Shown here one piece after another: positions 58,901 through 64,000 of a stretch of DNA of 64,000 nucleotides. Numbering within the stretch: the stretch's first letter is position 1; each line of letters opens with the position of its first letter. Source of the stretch: Gemmobacter lutimaris (GTDB lineage Bacteria > Pseudomonadota > Alphaproteobacteria > Rhodobacterales > Rhodobacteraceae); NCBI RefSeq assembly GCF_003570715.1, contig NZ_QXXQ01000004.1:62001-126000 (forward strand), read 5' to 3'. The translations under genes were made by a program, and so were the position numbers. The notes below the pieces were generated by a model. That model did not search any database, was not told the origin of the DNA, and was given only the letters and a program-made list of their open reading frames with translations.

Positions 58901-60229
58901 TCAAAGTGCGCGTGGCGCCTTCTGCAACAGCGGCATCACATCCGCCATTTCCGGCCCGTTGGCCCGCCCGGTCAGCGCCTTGCGCAGCGGCATGAACAGC
59001 CCCTTGCCCTTGCGGCCCGTCGCCTCTTTCACCGCTGTGGTCCATTCCGACCAGGTGGTTTCAGTCCAGGGCTGGGCGGGCAGCAGGGTCAGCGCCTGCG
59101 CCACGAAATCGCGGTCCTCGTCCTCGACCAGCGGCTCGGCGCCGTCGCGGAACAGCTCCCACCAGCCGGCCAGATCGTCCAGCACGGTGATATTGTCCTT
59201 GGCCACGCGCCAGAAAGCATCCAGCTTGTCCTCCGGCACCCCCAGCGCGCGGATGCGATCCGCCACCGCATCCAGCGGCAGCGCCTGCACATGGGCGCGG
59301 GTCAGCGGGAACAGGTCTTCCGCGTCGAACTTGGTGGGGGCCGAGCCGAAGCTTTCGACATCGAAGCCTTCCGCGATCTCGTCCAGAGACCCGGCCAGAA
59401 CCACGGGCTTCGACGACCCCAGCCGCGCCATCAGCGACAGCAGCGCCAGCGGCTCCACCCCCCGTGCGCGCAGGTCGCGCAGGGACAGCGTGCCCAGACG
59501 TTTTGACAGTTCCTCGCCCTTCGCGCCGGTCAGCAGCGAATGGTGGGCGAAGGCCGGGGGCGTGCCGCCCATGGCCTGCATGATCTGGATCTGCGTCGCG
59601 GTATTGGTCACATGGTCGGCGCCGCGCACAATATGGGTCACGCCCATGTCGATGTCATCCACCGAGGAGGCGAAGGTATAAAGCACCTGCCCGTCGGCGC
59701 GGATCAGCACCGGGTCCGACACCGAGGCCGCATCAATTGAAATCGGGCCAAGGATGCCGTCGGTCCATTCGATCCGCTCCTGATCCAGCAGGAAGCGCCA
59801 GTAGCCGTCGCGCCCCTCGGTGCGGAACTTCGCCTTCTCCTCCTCCGTCAGACGGTAAGAGGCGCGGTCATAGACCGGCGGCTTGCCCATGTTCAGCAGC
59901 TTCTTGCGCTTCAGGTCCAGCTCGGTCGGGCTTTCGAAACATTCGTAGAACCGGCCCTTCGCCTTCAGCACCTCCGCCTCGGCGCGGTAACGGTCCAGCC
60001 GCAGCGACTGACGTTCCACCCGGTCCCAGTGCAGACCCAGCCATTCCAGATCGGCCATGATCGCATCGGAATATTCCTGCTTCGAGCGTTCTTGGTCGGT
60101 ATCATCCAGCCGCAGGATGAACTGGCCGCCGGTCTTGCGGGCGATCAGATAGTTCATCAGCGCGGTGCGCAGATTGCCGACATGGATATAGCCGGTGGGC
60201 GAGGGCGCGAAGCGGGTAACGGTGGTCAT
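58901..60229 (-). CDS. gltX: Glutamyl-tRNA synthetase
   Basis: 442-residue class I aminoacyl-tRNA synthetase. TRFAPSPTGYIHVGNLRTALMNYL carries the HIGH motif (as IHVG), FILRLDDTDQERS binds glutamate/AMP, and GEELSKRLGTLSL is the KMSKS motif in its usual ELSKR form. Length and motifs fit the shorter of the two GltX types found in alphaproteobacteria; whether it charges tRNA-Glu only or also tRNA-Gln cannot be told. The ATG at 60229 starts the conserved region. Confidence 0.95.
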   Translation of the reverse strand: MTTVTRFAPSPTGYIHVGNLRTALMNYLIARKTGGQFILRLDDTDQERSKQEYSDAIMADLEWLGLHWDRVERQSLRLDRYRAEAEVLKAKGRFYECFESPTELDLKRKKLLNMGKPPVYDRASYRLTEEEKAKFRTEGRDGYWRFLLDQERIEWTDGILGPISIDAASVSDPVLIRADGQVLYTFASSVDDIDMGVTHIVRGADHVTNTATQIQIMQAMGGTPPAFAHHSLLTGAKGEELSKRLGTLSLRDLRARGVEPLALLSLMARLGSSKPVVLAGSLDEIAEGFDVESFGSAPTKFDAEDLFPLTRAHVQALPLDAVADRIRALGVPEDKLDAFWRVAKDNITVLDDLAGWWELFRDGAEPLVEDEDRDFVAQALTLLPAQPWTETTWSEWTTAVKEATGRKGKGLFMPLRKALTGRANGPEMADVMPLLQKAPRAL

Positions 60230-60318
60230 TTTGTGCCTCCTGCAACCCGCGCCCTTTCGCATGTGGGCAGGCATTTGTCCATATCGCGCGGGCGAGGGGG
60301 CGGCTATGCTGCCACGCC

Positions 60319-60729
60319 ATGACCCATGCCAGCGCCGATACCATCGCCCCCGACCTCGCCCTGATCGAGCAACTGGCCCATGAGGCCGTTATGAGCCTGC
60401 CCGAACCCTTTCGCAAGGCAGCCACCATGGTCCTGCTGCGGGTCGAGGATTTTCCGCCCGACGACATCCTTGATGCCATGAGCATCGCCGATCCGTTCGA
60501 ACTGACCGGGCTTTACGAGGGCATTCCCCTGACCGAGAAATCTGTCAGCGACCAGCCGGCGGGGCCGGATGTGATCTGGCTGTTCCGCCGCCCCATTCTG
60601 GATGAATGGATGGAGCGCGGGGATGTCTCGCTGGGCGAACTGGTGACGCATGTGACGATCCATGAATTCGCCCATCACTTCGGCTGGTCGGATGACGACA
60701 TCGCGGTGGTCGATCCGTGGTGGGAATAA
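60319..60729 (+). CDS. Small zincin-like metallopeptidase-family protein
   Basis: 136 residues of the COG3824/DUF1025 type. The zinc-binding helix HVTIHEFAHHFGWSDDDI has H115, E116 and H119, with an aspartate further on as the likely third ligand. The N-terminal part includes EPFRKAATMVLLRVEDFP. No signal peptide; small cytoplasmic zincins of this kind have no well-defined substrate. It is divergent from gltX, sharing an 89-base intergenic region. Confidence 0.85.
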   Translation: MTHASADTIAPDLALIEQLAHEAVMSLPEPFRKAATMVLLRVEDFPPDDILDAMSIADPFELTGLYEGIPLTEKSVSDQPAGPDVIWLFRRPILDEWMERGDVSLGELVTHVTIHEFAHHFGWSDDDIAVVDPWWE

Positions 60730-60798
60730 CGTAGCCGTGAAGCGGTGAATCCTGCGGTCCGGGTTAGGCTGAGGCCTTGCAACACAGGAGAGAGTGAC

Positions 60799-61731
60799 AT
60801 GACCGCAGAAGCGACCACGCCGACCCTCACCCGCCGCGCGGCACTTTTTGCCGCCGCTGCCGTTCCCGCCGTGGCGCTGGCGCCACGCGCGGCCCGCGCC
60901 GCCGCACCAATGCAGGGCGCCGCCCAGCCCGCATTTCATCGTTTCAGCCTTGGCGAGATGGAGGTGACGACCCTGTTGGTCGGCACCCGGCCGATGGAAA
61001 ACCCCAACGGCACCTTCGGCCTTAACGCCAGCCCCGAAGATTTCGCCGCCCTCGCGCAGGCGAATTTCCTGCCCGCCGACATGTCGGTGAATTTCTTCAC
61101 CCCGACGCTGGTGAATACCGGGGCGGAACTGGTGCTGTTCGACACCGGCCTTGCGCCCGAGGCGATCACCGCCGCGCTGGCGGCGGCGGGCGTTACGCCC
61201 GATCAGGTGGACGTTGTGGTGCTGACCCATATGCATGGCGATCATATCGGCGGCCTTGCGGGCGAGGCGCCGACCTTCACCAATGCCCGCTACGTCACCG
61301 GCGCGGTTGAGCACAACCATTGGTCAGGCGCGGGTAACGAGGGGTTTGACACCAAGGTCAAACCGCTGAGCGACAAGATGACCATGCTCGATGACGGCGG
61401 CAGCGTCGCGCCCGGCATCAGCGCCATCGCGGCCTTCGGCCATTCACCGGGGCATATGGCCTATCGGCTGGAAAGCGGCGGCAAATCTCTGGTCATCACG
61501 GCGGATACGGTGAACCACTACGTCTTTTCCATGCAGCGCCCCGACTGGGAGGTGCGGTTCGACATGGACAAGTCGGCGGGCGCGGCGACACGGCGCAAGG
61601 TGCTCGGGATGCTGGCCGCTGACCGCACGCCCTTTATCGGCTACCATATGCCGTTCCCGGCCGTCGGCTATGTCGAGGCGCAGGGTGAGGGCTTCCGCTT
61701 TGTTCCTGCCAGTTACCAGCAGATGCTGTAA
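60799..61731 (+). CDS. Tat-exported MBL-fold metallo-hydrolase
   Basis: 310 residues. TLTRRAALFAAAAVPAVALAPRAARAAA is a twin-arginine signal peptide, so the enzyme works folded in the periplasm. The two-zinc site is intact: H144-M-H146-G-D148-H149, plus FGHSPGHMAYRL and later aspartate and histidine (VITADTVNHY, FIGYHMPFP). The family includes lactonases and thioesterase-like hydrolases; the substrate is unknown. AGGAGAG precedes the ATG. A strong terminator follows. Confidence 0.88.
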   Translation: MTAEATTPTLTRRAALFAAAAVPAVALAPRAARAAAPMQGAAQPAFHRFSLGEMEVTTLLVGTRPMENPNGTFGLNASPEDFAALAQANFLPADMSVNFFTPTLVNTGAELVLFDTGLAPEAITAALAAAGVTPDQVDVVVLTHMHGDHIGGLAGEAPTFTNARYVTGAVEHNHWSGAGNEGFDTKVKPLSDKMTMLDDGGSVAPGISAIAAFGHSPGHMAYRLESGGKSLVITADTVNHYVFSMQRPDWEVRFDMDKSAGAATRRKVLGMLAADRTPFIGYHMPFPAVGYVEAQGEGFRFVPASYQQML

Positions 61732-61737
61732 TGCAAA

Positions 61738-61756
61738 GGGGCGGCAGCGCCGCCCC
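61738..61756 (+). terminator. GC-rich hairpin after the MBL-fold gene
   Basis: GGGGCGGC (61738-61745) pairs perfectly with GCCGCCCC (61749-61756) around AGC, seven bases after the stop. It is followed by AAAA rather than T, so on the minus strand (wrbA side) it would be a T-tailed terminator only if read in the other order. Confidence 0.6.
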
Positions 61757-61758
61757 AA

Positions 61759-61790
61759 AATTCCCTGATCAGGGAATTAGCAAAAGTTTT
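61759..61790. repeat. Double-palindrome family member
   Basis: A perfect 20-bp palindrome AATTCCCTGATCAGGGAATT (61759-61778) is followed by AGCAAAAGTTTT, the same order as at 2647-2694 (TGATCA-centred palindrome, then a GCAAAAGT palindrome), but the second half is decayed. It lies between the convergent MBL-fold and wrbA genes. Confidence 0.7.
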
Positions 61791-61808
61791 ACGGAAAACC
61801 CCGGCCGC

Positions 61809-62402
61809 TCAGCCCAGCTTCGCGGCGACATCGACCAGACGACGCGCCTGATGGCCGATGGCGGCTTTCGCATTGTCATCGAAATCCTTGCCTTGGGTAT
61901 GGCTGTAGCCATAAGGATTGCCGCCCGCCGCGAAAATCGCCTGATCGGTATAGCCCGGCGGCACGATGATCGAACCCCAATGCGCGAAGGTGGTGTAAAG
62001 GCCGAGGATCGTTGCCTCCTGCCCGCCATGGGGGTTCTGCGCCGAAGTCATTGCGCTGATCGGCTTGCCTGACAGCGCGCCCTTGAACCACAGCCCGCCA
62101 AGCGTGTCGATGAAGGCGCGCATCTGCGAGGGCGCCTGGCCAAAGCGGGTGGGGGCCGAAAACAGATAGGCATTGGCCCATTCCATGTCCTCCGGTGTTG
62201 CCACCGGAATGTCCTGCATCTTGTCCAGCGTGGCTTTCCACGCCTCTTGCCCGTTCACCACCTCGGCCGGTGCGGTTTCGGCGACACGACGCAGACGGAC
62301 CTCGGCCCCTGCAGCCTCGGCTGCCTCGGCGGCGATGCGGGCCATCTGAAGGTTGGTCGAATAGGTCGAGTAAAACACGATTGCGAGCTTGACGGCGGTC
62401 AT
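61809..62402 (-). CDS. wrbA: NAD(P)H:quinone oxidoreductase WrbA
   Basis: 197-residue flavodoxin-like protein. The FMN phosphate loop is [92 protein letters not shown] is the WrbA core. It reduces quinones by two electrons and so limits oxidative stress. Monocistronic. Confidence 0.95.
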   Translation of the reverse strand: MTAVKLAIVFYSTYSTNLQMARIAAEAAEAAGAEVRLRRVAETAPAEVVNGQEAWKATLDKMQDIPVATPEDMEWANAYLFSAPTRFGQAPSQMRAFIDTLGGLWFKGALSGKPISAMTSAQNPHGGQEATILGLYTTFAHWGSIIVPPGYTDQAIFAAGGNPYGYSHTQGKDFDDNAKAAIGHQARRLVDVAAKLG

Positions 62403-62510
62403 CCTGTCCTCCTGTCGGGTGCGATTATGCCGCTAACATAGGACGCCGGTGGCCCTACGCCCATTCGGTGCGGCCGCAGGGCGGATGTTCGCTGATGCAC
62501 GGAACCGGGT

Positions 62511-64000
62511 TCAGCCCGGATCGCGGAAGCGGTTGGCGATGGGATAGCGGCGGTCCAGCCAGAAGGCGCGGGGGGTCAGCCGCACACCGGGCGCCGACTG
62601 GAAGCGTTTGTATTCACTGATATAGAGCAGATGCTCTACCCGCTTGACGGTCGCGTGATCATACCCCTGCGCGACGATTTCAGCCACTGAAAGCTCACGG
62701 TCTACCAACCCGTCAAGAATCGCATCCAGCACCTCATAGGGCGGCAGGCTGTCCTGATCTTTCTGGTCGGGGCGCAATTCGGCGCTCGGTGGTTTGGTGA
62801 TGACCCGTTCGGGGATCACCGCGCCCGCCGGGCCTTTCATCCACGGGCGATGATGGTCATTGCGCCAGCGGCAGGTTTCGAACACGCGGGTCTTGTACAT
62901 ATCCTTGATCGGATTGTAGCCGCCATTCATGTCGCCATAGATGGTGCAATAGCCCACCGCCATTTCGGATTTGTTGCCGGTGGTCAGCAGCATCTCGCCA
63001 AACTTGTTCGACAGCGCCATGAGCATCAGGCCACGCAACCGGCTTTGCACGTTTTCCTCGGTGATGCCCGGTTCGGCGCCCGTGAACAGATCGGCCAGTG
63101 CTTCGCCCACTGCTGCCTGCGCCCCGCCGATCGGCACGGTATCCAGCCGGCAGCCCAGATTGCGCGCGACCTCGCCCGCATCCTCCAGTGAATGTTCCGA
63201 CGTATAGGCCGAGGGCAGCATGACGCAGCGCACATTCTCTGGCCCCAGCGCATCTGCGGCGATGGTGGCGACGATAGCGCTGTCGATGCCACCCGACAGG
63301 CCCAACAACACCTTGCGGAAGCCGGTCTTCGCCATGTAATCCTGCAAGCCCATGACGCAGGCACGATAATCCGCCTCCCAGATGCGGGGGATTTCGGCGA
63401 TCAGGCCGGGTTCGGCGCGCCAGCCCTCGGGCCCGCGCGTGAAATCCACATGGGTCAGGCAGGTATCGAATTGCGGCATCTGCACCGCCAGCGTGCCGCC
63501 GGGGTTCAACACCATGCTGGAGCCGTCGAAAACCTGATCGTCCTGCCCGCCCACCATGTTGAGGTAAACCAGTGGCAGCCCGGTCTCGACCACCCGCGCC
63601 ACCATCAGGTTCAGCCGCAGGTCGGGCTTGCCCCGGTGATAAGGCGAGCCATTGGGAACCAGCAAGATCTCGGCCCCGGTCTCGGCCAGCGTTTCGGCCA
63701 CATCGGGGTGCCAGGCATCCTCGCAGATCGGCGTGCCGATGCGGACCGGCCCGATGCGATAGGGGCCGGAGACATCGGCGGGCGAGAAGATACGCTTTTC
63801 GTCGAAAACGTCGCTGTTCGGCAAATGGTGTTTCAGGACTTTTGCCACCAGCTTGCCGCCCTGAAGCACCCACCAGGCATTGTGCAGCCGCTTGCCCACC
63901 CGCGCGGGGCCACCGATGCCGATGGCCGGACCGTCGGCACAATCGGCGGCCAGCGACAGGATCGCTGCCTCCGCCGCATCGGCAAAGACCTGCTTCAAAA
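62511..64000 (-). CDS. nadE: Glutamine-dependent NAD+ synthetase (N-terminus cut by window edge)
   Basis: About 496 residues of a protein normally near 550, so around 55 N-terminal residues lie beyond the window. The N-terminal nitrilase-like glutaminase domain has the catalytic cysteine in GTPICEDAWHPDVAE. The C-terminal synthetase has the ATP-pyrophosphatase loop GLSGGIDSAIVATIAADALG, and TTGNKSEMAVGYCTIYGDMNGGYNPIKDMYKTRVFE. It makes NAD from nicotinate adenine dinucleotide with ammonia from glutamine. The internal methionine near 63998 is not the true start. Confidence 0.95.
   Translation of the reverse strand, partial: LKQVFADAAEAAILSLAADCADGPAIGIGGPARVGKRLHNAWWVLQGGKLVAKVLKHHLPNSDVFDEKRIFSPADVSGPYRIGPVRIGTPICEDAWHPDVAETLAETGAEILLVPNGSPYHRGKPDLRLNLMVARVVETGLPLVYLNMVGGQDDQVFDGSSMVLNPGGTLAVQMPQFDTCLTHVDFTRGPEGWRAEPGLIAEIPRIWEADYRACVMGLQDYMAKTGFRKVLLGLSGGIDSAIVATIAADALGPENVRCVMLPSAYTSEHSLEDAGEVARNLGCRLDTVPIGGAQAAVGEALADLFTGAEPGITEENVQSRLRGLMLMALSNKFGEMLLTTGNKSEMAVGYCTIYGDMNGGYNPIKDMYKTRVFETCRWRNDHHRPWMKGPAGAVIPERVITKPPSAELRPDQKDQDSLPPYEVLDAILDGLVDRELSVAEIVAQGYDHATVKRVEHLLYISEYKRFQSAPGVRLTPRAFWLDRRYPIANRFRDPG

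Noticed and set aside
58901-60229. Degenerate KMSKS motif in GltX as a sign of an inactive paralogue
   Set aside because: The ELSKR form is common in active glutamyl-tRNA synthetases and the HIGH-type motif is intact.
60799-61731. MBL-fold enzyme as a beta-lactamase
   Set aside because: The HMHGDH site only defines the broad superfamily; the Tat signal and surrounding motifs do not specify beta-lactamase, so no resistance role is claimed.

Overview
The window looks like a chromosomal segment of an alphaproteobacterium of the order Rhodobacterales (Rhodobacter/Paracoccus-like). The pointers are very high GC, a crotonyl-CoA carboxylase/reductase gene (ethylmalonyl-CoA pathway), a fused MnhA/MnhB-type Pha antiporter, a Sinorhizobium-like frcBCAK fructose operon, TRAP and ABC importers next to catabolic genes, and short AT-rich/GC-rich composite repeats between genes. 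I see no rRNA, tRNA, CRISPR array, prophage or insertion sequence. No gene-free stretch exceeds about 300 bases; the longest (28071-28354, 58633-58900, 10713-10940) are described below. The genes at both edges are cut: ccr at the left and nadE at the right.

Layout. 1-2970: end of ccr with a terminator, a 63-residue conserved small protein, a stand-alone RecD-like helicase, a double palindrome and an Lrp-type ligand-domain protein. 2974-8837 (minus): a complete six-gene Pha/Mrp cation/proton antiporter operon. 9009-14537: a fructose-type ABC uptake locus, with ROK regulator and mutarotase divergent from frcB-frcC-frcA-frcK around a palindromic operator. 14600-16101: dut and a membrane-anchored MoeB/ThiF-type E1 enzyme. 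16112-19308: a MarR-regulated EmrAB-like efflux operon behind a perfect 18-bp inverted repeat. 19386-20966: an amino-acid ABC binding protein and permease without ATPase. 21029-23047: M3 oligopeptidase.

23107-31143: a carnitine/gamma-butyrobetaine locus made of a GlxA/CdhR-type regulator, BKACE cleavage enzyme, small lipoprotein, L-carnitine dehydrogenase-thioesterase fusion, acyl-CoA dehydrogenase, NDP-forming acyl-CoA synthetase and CaiD. Together they could take gamma-butyrobetaine or carnitine to glycine betaine plus acetoacetate. 31217-33038: a 2-hydroxyacid dehydrogenase and an SH3-domain envelope protein. 33043-37458: a GntR-controlled gentisate-type ring-cleavage locus (bicupin dioxygenase, FAH-family hydrolase) continuing into a nitrilase and flavin reductase. 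37442-41279: GMC oxidoreductase, OsmC protein, a second GntR regulator with a clear palindromic operator, and a UDP-glucuronate epimerase.

41344-51579 is the most intriguing region. It is an eight-gene minus-strand operon (N-formylglutamate-amidohydrolase-like enzyme, TRAP transporter QMP, glutamine-synthetase-like ligase, aldehyde dehydrogenase, iron alcohol dehydrogenase, DadA-like oxidase) divergent from an RpiR-type regulator. The set fits a complete 'glutamylate, oxidise, deglutamylate' route for an imported amino alcohol or amine; the substrate is unknown. 51628-52980: YjhX-family protein and GhrA-like reductase. 53010-58632: the rod-shape operon mreB-mreC-mreD-mrdA-rodA. 58901-64000: gltX, a small zincin, a Tat-exported MBL-fold hydrolase, wrbA and nadE.

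Dispersed non-coding structure is a second theme: (i) AT-rich/GC-hairpin repeats at 28080-28327 (an inverted pair), 35829-35880 and 41288-41333; (ii) a 25-nt sequence present twice in opposite orientation (23062-23086, 31153-31177); (iii) a double-palindrome family at 2647-2694, 51586-51607 and 61759-61790.
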